A stretch of 64,000 bases of DNA from Crossiella sp. SN42 (GTDB lineage Bacteria > Actinomycetota > Actinomycetes > Mycobacteriales > Pseudonocardiaceae). Within the stretch, counting starts at the first letter, position 1, and every line of letters starts with the position of its first letter. Made by a program: the position numbers and the translations under genes. The stretch is taken from positions 62,001 through 126,000 of the forward strand of contig NZ_JAMHIV010000020.1 of assembly GCF_023897065.1 (NCBI RefSeq), in the 5' to 3' direction. Of the stretch, positions 26,067-36,000 are shown one piece after another. A model generated the notes under the pieces. The model saw only the letters and a program-made list of their open reading frames with translations, made no database searches and was not told the origin of the DNA.

Positions 26067-27592
26067 GGAAGAAGGAACGCGTGGTGGTGGTCGGCGCCGG
26101 CGTGGCCGGCCTGCGCACCGCGGAACGCCTGCGGGAGCTGGGCTACGCCGACGAGATCGTCCTGGTCGGCGCCGAGCAGACCCGGCCGTACCACCGGCCG
26201 CCGCTGTCCAAGCAGCTGCTCTGCGGCAAGCTGCGGCCCAGCGACCTGCTGCTGCCCAGCTACACCGAGCTGGACGCGGTGTGGCGGCTGGCCACCCCGG
26301 TGCTGGGCCTGGACCCGCGCCGCCAGGTGGTGCACCTGCCCGGCGGCGAGGAGCTGCGCTACGACGGCCTGGTGATCGCCACCGGCGTGGAGCCCCGCCA
26401 CCTGCCGGGGGTTCCGGTGCACGACCCCAGGGTGCACTTCCTGCACACCGTCGAGGAAGCGCTGGCCCTGCGGCAGAACCTGCAGCGGACCCGCCGTCCG
26501 CTGGTGGTGCTCGGCGCCGGGTTCATCGGCTGCGAGCTGGCCTCCACCGCGCACCACCTCGGCGGCGAGGTCACCATCGTCGGCCGGTCGAAGGTGTTGC
26601 TGGGCAAGGCCGTCGGCCCGCAGCTGGCCGAGCGGATCACCGAGCTGCACCGCGGCAACGGGGTCGACCTGGCGCTGGGGGAGCGGGTGCTGCACTGGCT
26701 GCCGCAGCAGCAGGGCGTGGTGCTCAACCTCTCCAGCGGCCAGGTGATCGTGGCCGGCGCGGTGGTGGTGTGCGCCGGTTCGGTGCCCGCGGTCAACTGG
26801 CTGCGCGGCTCCGGCCTGACCATCGACGACGGCGTGCTCTGCGAACCGACCTGCCACGTGCTCGGCCGCGGCGACATCGTGGCCGCCGGGGATGTGGCCC
26901 GCTGGCCCAACCTGCGCTTCGACGCCCGCCCCCGCCGGGTCGAACACTGGCTCAACGCGATCGAGATGGGCCGCCACGCCGCGGAAAGCCTGCTGGCCGG
27001 CCGGGCCGCGGCCAAGCCGTTCACCCCGGTGCCCAGGTTCTGGTCCGAGCAGCACGGCATGCGCATCCAGGGCGCGGGCATCCCCGCCCTCGGCGAGGAC
27101 ACCGTCCAGCTGCTGCCCTCCTCCCGGCCGGACCAGAGCGTGACCGGCTTCGTCGCCGGTGGCCGCCTGGTCGGCCTGGTCGCGCTGAACAGCCCGCAGG
27201 CCCTGCTCACCTGGACCGCCGAGCTCGACCGCCAGACCAGGCCGCGCCTGCACGCCCCCGCGCCGGCCTCGGTCGCCACCATCACCCCCGCGCGTCCTCC
27301 CGCCGCGCGGGGCCGGGTGCCGGGACCGGTCACCCCACCGCCGTTCCCGGCGCCCACCCTGGCCCAGTCCACCCCGCCGTCATTCCCGCCGCCCCAAGGG
27401 ATCCCGGTCCCGGTGGCCGCACCCCGCCCCGGCGGCCCGGCCTCCGGCCCGATCCCGATGCCCCCGGCCCGCCCGGTCCCGCGGACGGCCCCCGAACCCT
27501 TGACCCGCCAGTGGTCCTTCACCGAACCCGCCGAGCTCGACGCCCCCGCCAACGGCATCTCCCGTCAACTGCGCCGCCGCCGCACCAGCTAG
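26063..27592 (+). CDS. FAD-dependent ferredoxin/rubredoxin reductase-type oxidoreductase
   Basis: 509 residues. The N-terminal FAD site reads VVVVGAGVAGLRTAERL, followed by RPYHRPPLSKQLL. The NAD(P) site reads PLVVLGAGFIGCELASTAHHLG (about residues 147-168), and the second FAD motif is GDIVAAGDVARWPN. This is the ferredoxin reductase family typical of P450 and dioxygenase electron chains. After about residue 410 there is an unusual Pro/Ala tail of about 100 residues ending in a basic RQLRRRRTS. The GTG start overlaps the ferric-reductase/ferredoxin gene by 4 nt, so the two gene products should be partners. Confidence 0.85.
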   Translation: MRKKERVVVVGAGVAGLRTAERLRELGYADEIVLVGAEQTRPYHRPPLSKQLLCGKLRPSDLLLPSYTELDAVWRLATPVLGLDPRRQVVHLPGGEELRYDGLVIATGVEPRHLPGVPVHDPRVHFLHTVEEALALRQNLQRTRRPLVVLGAGFIGCELASTAHHLGGEVTIVGRSKVLLGKAVGPQLAERITELHRGNGVDLALGERVLHWLPQQQGVVLNLSSGQVIVAGAVVVCAGSVPAVNWLRGSGLTIDDGVLCEPTCHVLGRGDIVAAGDVARWPNLRFDARPRRVEHWLNAIEMGRHAAESLLAGRAAAKPFTPVPRFWSEQHGMRIQGAGIPALGEDTVQLLPSSRPDQSVTGFVAGGRLVGLVALNSPQALLTWTAELDRQTRPRLHAPAPASVATITPARPPAARGRVPGPVTPPPFPAPTLAQSTPPSFPPPQGIPVPVAAPRPGGPASGPIPMPPARPVPRTAPEPLTRQWSFTEPAELDAPANGISRQLRRRRTS

Positions 27593-27597
27593 CCGAT

Positions 27598-27624
27598 CCC
27601 GCCCCGCCGGCCCGGTGGGGCGGG
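27598..27624. terminator. Bidirectional hairpin between convergent genes
   Basis: CCCGCCCC (27598-27605) pairs with GGGGCGGG (27617-27624) around an 11-nt loop. It exactly fills the gap between the reductase stop and the LAL regulator stop. Confidence 0.7.
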
Positions 27625-27625
27625 C

Positions 27626-30370
27626 TCAGTTCGCCTTGGCCAGGGCTTCGGCCAGCTGGGTGCGGCCGCGGATGCCGAGCTTGCGGTAGGCGTGGGTCAG
27701 GTGGATCTCCACCGTGCGCAGGCCGACGTGGAAGCGTTCGGCGATCTCCTGGTTGGTGTGCCCCTCGGCGGCCAGCGCGGCCACCCGCAGCTCGGTGCGG
27801 CTGAGCTCACCGCCGCCGTCGGCCCGGAAACCGTACTCCCGCAACAGGGTCCGCGCCCTGGTCACCACCCGCGGCGCGGCGCAGCGCTCGCCAAGCCGCA
27901 GCGCCTCGCGCAGCGACTCGTCCGCACCGGCCACCCCCAGCCGCTGCCGCGCCTTGCCGCGCTGGATCAGCGCCCGCGCCAGCTCCAGCCTGCTGGTCCG
28001 CCCGCGCAGCACCGTCACCGCCTCGTCCAGGTACCGCAGCCCGGCCCGCTCCCCGGTCAGCCGCGCCGCCGTGCACAGCGCCACCCCCAGCGGTTCCGGC
28101 GAACCCCAGCTGCGGGTCAGCGCCAGCTCCTCCTCCACCAGCGACCAGGCCTCCCGGGACTGGTCCATCATCAGGTGCGCGATCGCGGCCACCGAACGCC
28201 ATGGCACACAACCGGGATAGGTCCAGCCGACCTCGGCCAGCCGCCGGCCGCACTCCAGCGCGTCCCGCAGCGCGCCGGTGGCGTCCTTCTGCACCAGGCG
28301 GATCCGGCCGGAGAGCGCGAAAACCTGGTCCCACTCCCGGAATCCGACCCCGCGCCCGGTGACGTACTTGTGCACCACCGCCGCGGCCCGCTCCGGCCGC
28401 CCGTTCTCCAGCAGCGCGCCGCCCAGCGCGATCACCACCGCGCCCCGGTTCGGGTGCTCCGGCACCGTGCGCAGCAGCCGCGCGGCCATCCGCGCCTCGC
28501 CGATCGCGTCCTGCACCCGGCCCTGCCGGATCAGCATCATCGCCCGGTAGCTCAACCCGGTCACCAGCCGCGCGGTGGACCCCTTGCGCTGGGCGTCCAC
28601 GATCGGCGCGTCCAGCGCGGCCATCGCCTCCGGCAGGTCGTCGGTCAGCGCCAGCGCGACCCCGCCGTAGAGCAGCGGCGAGGTCAGGTACTCCGCGGTG
28701 TCCGGCGCGTCGGTGAGGGAAAGCCTGGCCAGCGCCCGGATCTGCTCGATCTCCCCGGAGCACCGGATGGCCTGGTTGTAGGCCTCCACCGCGAGCAGCT
28801 GCCGTCCGACCCTGGTGGCCTTGAGGTTGTTCCACTGCTGGTGCACGCTCCGCCGCACCGAGCCGTAGCGGCTGTCCGCGTCCTGCGGGTCGGTGGCGGG
28901 CACCAGCGCCAGCAGCCGCGCCGCGGTCAGCAGCGGCGAGGGCTCCCCACTGCCCTCACCCGGCCACAGCTGCGGCACGATCCGCTTGACCACGCCCACC
29001 AGCGCCGGCGTCGAGCTGATCACGCTGGGATGCGGGTAGTTGGTCAGCAGCGCGGCCTGCGCGTGCGGGGTCGGCGCCAGCGCGAGGGCGTCCAGCAGGC
29101 TGTCCGCGGCCGCGCCAGGATCGGTGTGGTAGCGCGCCGCGGACAGCTCGGTGAGCACCGTGGCCCGCAGCGAACCCGTTGGCGGCTCGGCCAAAGCCCG
29201 CCGCAGGTAACCGGTGGCCGAGCGGTGGTCCCCGCGCCGCAACGCGTTCCCGGCCGCGGTGCGCAGCACGTCCACCGCCTGCTGGTCGCCCTCCGGCCGC
29301 GCCGAGACCAGGTGCGGCGCGATCAGGTCGGGGGACTCCCCGTGCTCCCGCAACAGTTTCGCCGCCTGCACCCGCAGCCGGTGGTGGTCGTGCGAGGGCA
29401 GCCAGCGCAGCACGGTCTGGCGCACCTTGGGATCGCTGACGGTCAGCCGCTGGCCCTGACCGAAGATGGACAGCTGCCGCAGCCGGGCCGCGGCCCGTTC
29501 CGCCTGCTCGGGCGCCAGCCCGATCAGCTCGCCCACCACGGCCAGGCTGGTGGACTCGCCCAGCAGCGCGATCACCTCGGCCAGTCGCCGCACCGCCCGG
29601 GACTCCGCGCGCAACCGGGCCACCGCGAGCCCGGTGCGCAGCTGGCCGACGATCGCGCGCAGCGCGAACAGCTGCTCGGGCTGCGGTTCGATCCCCTTGC
29701 GCCGCAAGGAGTCCAGCACCGAGTTGAGCAGCTGCGGCTCGCCGCCGGTCAACCGGTGACAGGCCGAGGTGAAGGCCTCGGCCGGCTGCTGGTTGAGCCG
29801 GTTGCGCAGCAGCTGGCCGACCCCGCGCTCGGTCAAGGGCTCCGGCCGGATCGGCTCACCGCCCATGGCCTCAATCAGCTCGGCCGCCTCCGGCGCGCGC
29901 GCCTCGCCGCCGCCCGCCCGCGCGGTGACCACCAGCGCGATCGGCAGCGCCGCGGTGCGCCCGGCGCAGCGCACCAGCAGCTCCAGCGAGGCCCGGTCGG
30001 CCCACTGCACGTCGTCGGCGAAGACGCACAGCGGGCCGGGCGCGGCCGGTCCGGTCAGCAGGTGGCCCAACCGGCCCAACACCGTGATATCGGGGCCGGA
30101 GAACAACTCCAGCCCGTTCTCCCCTTCCCGGAGCAGCGGCGCCACCAGCTGCGCGGCCAGCCCCAGCTCGGTCTCCTGCTCCGCCGCCCGGCACCCGCCG
30201 CGCAGCACGTGACAGCCCGCGGTGACGGCGTGCTCGGCCGCCGCGTCCAGCAGCGCCGTCTTGCCGATCCCGCTGGGTCCTTCGATGACCACGGTCCGGC
30301 CCACGCCGGACTGGGCACTGTGCACCGCGGCCCGAAGTGCGGACAGCTCAGATGACCGCTCCACCAACAC
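27626..30370 (-). CDS. LuxR-family LAL regulator (large ATP-binding)
   Basis: 914 residues. The N-terminus is an AAA-type ATPase: Walker A IEGPSGIGKTALLDAAA near residues 29-45 and Walker B GPLCVFADDVQWADRASLELLVRC near 113-136. A long helical, TPR-like middle follows, and a C-terminal LuxR helix-turn-helix (about 850-914: LSRTELRVAALAAEGHTNQEIAERFHVGLRTVEIHLTHAYRKLGI). LAL proteins activate catabolic or secondary-metabolite operons in response to ligand and ATP. The GTG at 30370 follows AAGGAG at 5 nt. The neighbours do not reveal a target. Confidence 0.88.
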   Translation of the reverse strand: MLVERSSELSALRAAVHSAQSGVGRTVVIEGPSGIGKTALLDAAAEHAVTAGCHVLRGGCRAAEQETELGLAAQLVAPLLREGENGLELFSGPDITVLGRLGHLLTGPAAPGPLCVFADDVQWADRASLELLVRCAGRTAALPIALVVTARAGGGEARAPEAAELIEAMGGEPIRPEPLTERGVGQLLRNRLNQQPAEAFTSACHRLTGGEPQLLNSVLDSLRRKGIEPQPEQLFALRAIVGQLRTGLAVARLRAESRAVRRLAEVIALLGESTSLAVVGELIGLAPEQAERAAARLRQLSIFGQGQRLTVSDPKVRQTVLRWLPSHDHHRLRVQAAKLLREHGESPDLIAPHLVSARPEGDQQAVDVLRTAAGNALRRGDHRSATGYLRRALAEPPTGSLRATVLTELSAARYHTDPGAAADSLLDALALAPTPHAQAALLTNYPHPSVISSTPALVGVVKRIVPQLWPGEGSGEPSPLLTAARLLALVPATDPQDADSRYGSVRRSVHQQWNNLKATRVGRQLLAVEAYNQAIRCSGEIEQIRALARLSLTDAPDTAEYLTSPLLYGGVALALTDDLPEAMAALDAPIVDAQRKGSTARLVTGLSYRAMMLIRQGRVQDAIGEARMAARLLRTVPEHPNRGAVVIALGGALLENGRPERAAAVVHKYVTGRGVGFREWDQVFALSGRIRLVQKDATGALRDALECGRRLAEVGWTYPGCVPWRSVAAIAHLMMDQSREAWSLVEEELALTRSWGSPEPLGVALCTAARLTGERAGLRYLDEAVTVLRGRTSRLELARALIQRGKARQRLGVAGADESLREALRLGERCAAPRVVTRARTLLREYGFRADGGGELSRTELRVAALAAEGHTNQEIAERFHVGLRTVEIHLTHAYRKLGIRGRTQLAEALAKAN

Positions 30371-30531
30371 GAGTACTCCTTGACGGGCTCAGGTCAGTTT
30401 GCGCAGGGCGGCGGTCCACGCGTGGCGTCTGGCCCCTCACCGTAACCGCCCACACGGTTCCCGGTGGTCAAGAAGGCACCCAAATCTGGCCGGATCCGCG
30501 GCTTTCGGTGCTCCGGTAACGCGTGACCGCT

Positions 30532-31539
30532 CTAGCCGTCGGTGCTGAGCACCTTGTCACCACCGGCGACCCCGCTGGGGCCGTTGGAGGTCAGCACCCA
30601 CAGCGTCCGGTCCGGCGCGACCGCCGCGTCCCGCAGCCGGCCGTAAGTGCCCTGGTAGAGCGCGGTCGGGTTGCCCACGCCGGAGTCGGTCAGCGGCACC
30701 TTCCACAGCCGCTGCCCGCGCAGCGCGGTCACGTAGACGTTGTTGTTGTAGACCGCGATCCCGCTCGGCGAGGCCTCCGCGGTGGTCCAGGTCAGCAGCG
30801 GGTTGCGGAACCGGGTGTCGTTGCAGCGGCCCTCACAGGTCGGCCAGCCGTAGTTGGATCCGGCCACGATCTGGTTCAGCTCGTCCTGCCGGTTCTGCCC
30901 CAGCTCGGAGGCGAACATCCGGCCCCTGCTGTCCCAGGCCAGTCCCTGCACGTTGCGGTGTCCCAGCGTGTAGACCAGGGTGCCGGAGGGGTTGCCCGGC
31001 GCGGGTTTGCCGTCCAGGGTCATCCGCAGGATCTTGCCGCCGAGGGAGTTCGGGTTCTGCGAGTTGGCGGTGTTGGCCGCGTCGCCGGTGCCCGCGTAGA
31101 GGTGGCCGTCGGGCCCGAAGGCCAGCCGCCCGCCGTTGTGGATGTTGGCCTTCGGGATGCCGGTGACGATGGGCTGCGGCGCCTGGCCGAGCTTGAACCG
31201 GGCGATCCGGTTGTCGCTGGCCGAGGTGTAGTAGACGAAGATCCAGCCGTCACTGGCGTAGTTCGGCGACACCGCGATGCCCAGCAGCCCGCCCTCACCG
31301 CCCGGGCGCACCCCGGGAATGGTGGCCGCGGTGCTGACCGCGGTGCCCTTGATGGACAGCACCCGCGCGCTGTTGCGCTCGGTCACCAGCGCGGAGCCGT
31401 CGGGCAGGAAGCCGACGCCCCAGGTGTAGGCCAGGTTCTGCGCGATCACCCGGACCGCGGCCGGTTCGGCGGCGGCGGTTCCCAGGGGCAGGGCCGCGAC
31501 AGCGGTCGCGGCGAGCAGCAGCCGAAGTCGTCTCCTCAT
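30532..31539 (-). CDS. Secreted PQQ-dependent sugar dehydrogenase (GSDH family)
   Basis: 335 residues. The signal peptide MRRRLRLLLAATAVAALPLG ends near TAAAEP. The six-bladed propeller of soluble glucose/sorbosone dehydrogenases follows: TWGVGFLPDGSALVTER, GGEGGLLGIAVSPNY, a catalytic-His-type segment NIHNGGRLAFGPDGHLYAGTGD, GHRNVQGLAWDSRGRMF and GSNYGWPTCEG. These enzymes oxidise sugars outside the cell with a PQQ cofactor. No PQQ synthesis genes are in the window. The ATG at 31539 has GGGGAG about 7 nt upstream; the longer open frame lacks coding character. Confidence 0.85.
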   Translation of the reverse strand: MRRRLRLLLAATAVAALPLGTAAAEPAAVRVIAQNLAYTWGVGFLPDGSALVTERNSARVLSIKGTAVSTAATIPGVRPGGEGGLLGIAVSPNYASDGWIFVYYTSASDNRIARFKLGQAPQPIVTGIPKANIHNGGRLAFGPDGHLYAGTGDAANTANSQNPNSLGGKILRMTLDGKPAPGNPSGTLVYTLGHRNVQGLAWDSRGRMFASELGQNRQDELNQIVAGSNYGWPTCEGRCNDTRFRNPLLTWTTAEASPSGIAVYNNNVYVTALRGQRLWKVPLTDSGVGNPTALYQGTYGRLRDAAVAPDRTLWVLTSNGPSGVAGGDKVLSTDG

Positions 31540-31669
31540 GGTGGACTCCCCAATCGGCGGCAGTAGGAGGGTTGTCCACCCAGCCAACACGCCTGCCCGC
31601 GCACCGGCCACCGGAGAAGGCAGCCCCCGGCCACGACTTTCGTCGGAAAGGTCCGGTGTGGACAGAAGG

Positions 31670-32914
31670 TCAACTCGAATGCGACCAGACCAGCTCCACG
31701 CAGGTCCCGCTGTCGGCCATCGAGTCGACCTGCACACTCCCGCCGATCTCCCGCATCCGCCCGCCGATGGAGGAGGTCAGCCCCTGCCCGCGCGGGGTGC
31801 GGATCGGGTCGAACCCCCGGCCGCGGTCCACCACCCGCACGCTGAGGGTGCCCTCGACCCAGGACACGGTCACCCAGGCCTGGTCGGTGCCGGCGTGCTT
31901 GGCCACGTTGTTCAGCGCCTCCCGGCAGGCGTCGGCCACCGCCTCCACCACGTGGTGCGGCAGGTGCCCCGGCACGGTGTCCGGGATGTAGCGCACCCGC
32001 AGGTCAAGGGCTTCGGCGTCGGTGACCACCTCGGCCAGCCGGTCACCGAGCCCGGTGAAGGAGTTGGTGGTGTCGGCCGCGATCAGCCGCCGCACGTACT
32101 CGGCGTCCTTGCCACAGCGCTTGCGCACCTCCTCCGACCGGTGGTCCAGCCCGCCCATGGAGATCGCGGTCAGCGTGGCCAGCGCGTTGTCGTGCAGGGC
32201 CCGGTAGTGCCGCGTCCTGGTCTCGAACCGGGCCCGCTCGGCGGCCTGCCTGGTCTCCGCGCGCAGCCGCGCCTCGGTCTGCTCGTCCAGGTACTGGGCC
32301 TGCGCGGTCAGGTACCGGGTCATGAAGTAGAGGATCGCGCCGAAGAAGATGCACGAGTTGAGGTGCCCGACCACCGCGGGCAGCAGTGGCTGGCCCGGCT
32401 GGGTCTCCGCGCTGAGGGTGAGCACGTACCAGGCCATCGGCACCGCGTTGAGCGCCACCGCCCAGCGCAGCGGCAGCACCGCCCCGATCAGCGCCGCGGT
32501 GCCCAGGGCGTACTTCGGCGCCCAGTTGACCGTGGTGAACTCGAACCCGGCTTGCACGTTGGAGGTCACCACGGTCATCAGCGCACAGGCCAGCACGATG
32601 TCCACACCGACGTGCCGGTAGGTGAACCAGCCGTGCTTGCGCACGTAGTAGCCGAGATAGCCCTGCCACACCCAGGCCACCCCGAGCAGCGCCCCGTTGA
32701 GCGCCGGGCTGGAGTGCCGGTGCAGGTCGGCGCTGGCCATCGCGATCGAGGCCGGGATCAGGTAGGAGGCCCGCTGCACGAACAAGATGACCGCGATGAA
32801 CCACCGCGTCCGCTGCTCCCCGTTCTCCGCGAGCATGTACCGCGGATCAAGCCAGGCCCATCGCCTGCGTTTGGTCTCGCCGGGTTCCTGCTGTGCCTCA
32901 GTCCGCGGATGCAC
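31670..32914 (-). CDS. Orphan sensor histidine kinase (NarL/DesK-type)
   Basis: 414 residues. Five or six membrane helices occupy about 40-210 (RWFIAVILFVQRASYLIP, LLGVAWVWQGYLGYYV, VGVDIVLACALMTVV, YALGTAALIGAVLPLRWAVALNAVPMAW, CIFFGAILYFMTRYL). A coiled linker follows, then a HisKA_3-like motif HYRALHDNALATLTAI with the phospho-acceptor His near residue 243. The HATPase domain has CREALNNVAKHAGTDQAWV (N box), DRGRGFDP and RGQGLTSSIGGRMREIGG. No response-regulator gene adjoins it on either side, so its partner is encoded elsewhere. The GTG at 32914 has GGGGAG 10 nt upstream. Confidence 0.82.
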   Translation of the reverse strand: MHPRTEAQQEPGETKRRRWAWLDPRYMLAENGEQRTRWFIAVILFVQRASYLIPASIAMASADLHRHSSPALNGALLGVAWVWQGYLGYYVRKHGWFTYRHVGVDIVLACALMTVVTSNVQAGFEFTTVNWAPKYALGTAALIGAVLPLRWAVALNAVPMAWYVLTLSAETQPGQPLLPAVVGHLNSCIFFGAILYFMTRYLTAQAQYLDEQTEARLRAETRQAAERARFETRTRHYRALHDNALATLTAISMGGLDHRSEEVRKRCGKDAEYVRRLIAADTTNSFTGLGDRLAEVVTDAEALDLRVRYIPDTVPGHLPHHVVEAVADACREALNNVAKHAGTDQAWVTVSWVEGTLSVRVVDRGRGFDPIRTPRGQGLTSSIGGRMREIGGSVQVDSMADSGTCVELVWSHSS

Positions 32915-33037
32915 CGCTACCGCACTCCCCTACCTCGCCCCTGAACCCAGATTCCATGCCAGTCACCCGGTCCGGGGCAAGTCGCCGAATGGCGTACCAC
33001 CGTGCGGCAACGCACACAACGGCCGAACTAACCGGCA

Positions 33038-33050
33038 TAGCCTCTGCCGG
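33038..33050 (+). promoter_or_regulatory. -10 element placing transcription start at the NACHT1 GTG
   Basis: TAGCCT at 33038-33043 fits TANNNT and predicts transcription starting at 33050, the G of the GTG start codon. No Shine-Dalgarno sequence is present, so NACHT1 is probably translated from a leaderless mRNA. No clear -35 is visible. Confidence 0.5.
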
Positions 33051-36000
33051 TGACCGGCATCGAGAACGCACTGCTCCGCGCAGCCACCCAAGTGGTAGGC
33101 CAGGTGGTCCGCCCCCTCCTGCCGGATCTGAAGGCCCGCAAACACCGCTTCACCGAGCTGTCTGACCTGGTCAACGCGAGTGTCGGCGACTTCTTGACTC
33201 GCCGGAAGGTGCGCGAGCAGTTGGAGCGGATGGTCACGGACGTCTTCGAGCGGTTCCAGGATCGGGCGGGGCAGGAGTTCCGCCATTTGCCGGAACACGA
33301 GATGACGGCGGCGTTGGCGGCTGTTAGCGAAGCGTTGTCAGGGCATGAGCTGACGGATGAAGCGCTGTTCGAGACTGATCTTGATCATCGCAAGCTGGCC
33401 AGGTCGGTTCGGGACCGGACGACTCCGCCAGATGGCCTGTCCGCTGATGCCGAGATTGTTTACTCCCGACTCTTGGACATCGCCTGCCTGTGCCTGGTCC
33501 GGTTGGTCATCCAACTGGAACCTTTCCAGCCGCGGGCGTCGGTCGAGACGCTGTCCCGGCTCACCGCGCTGGCAGATGACGTCGAGCGTGTGCTGGATCG
33601 GCTGCCCTTCACCAGCCTGGATGCGCCGGAGGGGGCGGAGAAGGACGAGGATTTCCGGTTTCGTTACCTGGAATTTGTCACGTCGACCATGGACCGGCTG
33701 GACCTGCTCGGCGTGCCGGTCAGCCAGCGGTCCTCGGTCCGGCTCAGCGTGGCCTACCTCAACCTGCGGGCCGATGACAGCCACGACAGCCGTCTCTCGA
33801 AGGTTCTGGGTGCTCATCGCCGTACCTTCGTGCGCGGAGAGGCGGGCTGCGGCAAGAGCACGCTGCTGCGGTGGCTGGCGGTGACGGCGGCGGGCAGCCG
33901 GTTCAGGGAGGAGCTGGCGCAGTGGAATGGCCGGGTCCCGCTGCTGATCAAACTTCGTAGCTTCGCCGAGGCCGAGCGGTTGCCGCGTCCGGACGAGTTC
34001 TTCGCCAAGGAGACCGATCCGCTGTTCCAACTCCTCCCGGCTGGCTGGGTGCACCGGCAGATGCTGGCGGGCGGGGCAATCCTGTTGGTCGACGGTGTGG
34101 ACGAGTTGCCGCACGGCCGCAGGGAACAGGTTCGGTCCTGGCTGGACGGGTTGATCCGCACCTATCCGCATTGTCTCTTCGTCATCACTTCCCGGCCCGC
34201 GGCGGCGGCCCAGGACTGGCTCAGCGGGCTGGAGTTCCACTCGGCCACGGTCCAGCCGATGGGGCGGAACGAGGTGCGCGTCTTCGTCCGGCGGTGGCAC
34301 GAGGCCATCCGCGGGCGGGCCAGCTGCGCCGACGACGAGCTTCCCGCGTTTCAGGCCGCGCTGGTGCGCCAGCTCTCGATCCAGGACCACCTCCGGGCAC
34401 TGGCCGTCAGCCCGCTGCTGTGCGCCATGTTGTGCGCGCTGAACCTGGATCGGGAGACCCAGCTGCCGAAGGACCGCACCAGTCTGTACCAGGCGGCCCT
34501 GGAGATGCTGCTGGTGAACCGGGACCAGAGCCGGAACATCCGAACCGAACTGGACCAGCTGCTGGACCTGCAAGCCAAACAGACCCTGTTGCAACGGTTG
34601 GCCTGGCACCTGACTTTGAACGAACTGTCCGAAATGGACAGAAAGCAGGTTGAGCAGAAGTTCGCCGAAGCCGCAAAGTCGATGATCCGTCTGGCAGGCA
34701 AGGATCTCAGCGGGAAGACCATCCTCAACTACCTGATCGAGCGCAGCGGAGTGATCCGCGAGCCGGTGGTCGGCCGGATCGACTTCGTGCACCTGACCCT
34801 GCAGGAGTTCCTGGCCGCGAAGGAGATCGTCGAGGAGAACCACATCCCGCGACTGGTGAAGGAGGCGCACGAGCCCTCCTGGCGTGAGGTTCTGCTGATG
34901 ACACCGGGACAGGCGACCAACCCGCAGCGTGTCGAGCTGTTCAGCGGTCTGCTCGACCGAGCCGACCGGGAAGCTCCGGACCTCGCGCGCAGGCTGCGAC
35001 TGTTGGTGATCACGGCAACGGCCAATCCCCGACCGATTCGGGAAGAGCTGCGGCGGCGGATCGAACAGGTCGCGACAGAGTTGCTGCCGCCGAAGAAGCC
35101 GGATGAGGTCCGTGAGCTGGCTGCCGCGGGAGAATGGCTGCTGGACTTCATGCCCGCTCGAACCGAGCCTCTGGGCAGCCTCGGTGCCAGGTTCTGCGTC
35201 GAACTGGCTGCCATGATCGGCGGGCCGAAAGCGCTGCGGCTGCTGGCAGGTTACGCGGCTGACGCGCGTGAGCAAGTCCAGGTCGAATTGGTGGCCGGCT
35301 GGGCAAGCTTCGACCATGGCCAGTACGCCCGAGACATCCTCGCCAACGCGCCACTTCATCCAGGCTGGGTCAGGGTCGAGGCCCCAGGTATGTATCCCCA
35401 CCTACCGCTTCTCCAGAAGCTCCGTCGACTCGAAATCGCTGGATCCGCAGATCTACCGCCCCTGCCACTGCTGACCGGCCTCTGCCTCGCCAGGGGCGGC
35501 GAGGTCGATCTGGATCGGCTCGTGGATCAATTTCCGGTTCTCGACACCGTGGCGCTCGTCAACGTCCGGAGGGTCACCGGCATCCCCGCGCTGACTCGGC
35601 TGCCGAATCTTCGTGTCTTGACACTCCTCAGTCTGGATGTCCTGCCGAGCTTGGCCCCACTCAAGCAACTGCGTGGACTGGAGGTGCTGACCTTGGGGCG
35701 CACGTGTACGGGCATGGACCTCCAGTTGGTCGCCGAGTTGCCGAAGCTGCGCGAGCTGATGGTGTTCGGCCTCCGCGACCCGCAGGCTCTCGAAGTGCTC
35801 CAGCGGGCGAAGAAGCTGGATCACTTCGGACTCGATGGTGGCTTCGACTCACTTGACTTGGCTCCCTTGGCACGGTGCGGCAACCTTCGTTCCTTGACCT
35901 TGTGGAACCTCGCGCCTGACGCCGACCTCAGCCCCCTGCTCGCACTGCCACTGTTGGAAACGGTCCACACCAACAACAAACTCGATGAGCAGGACCTCCG

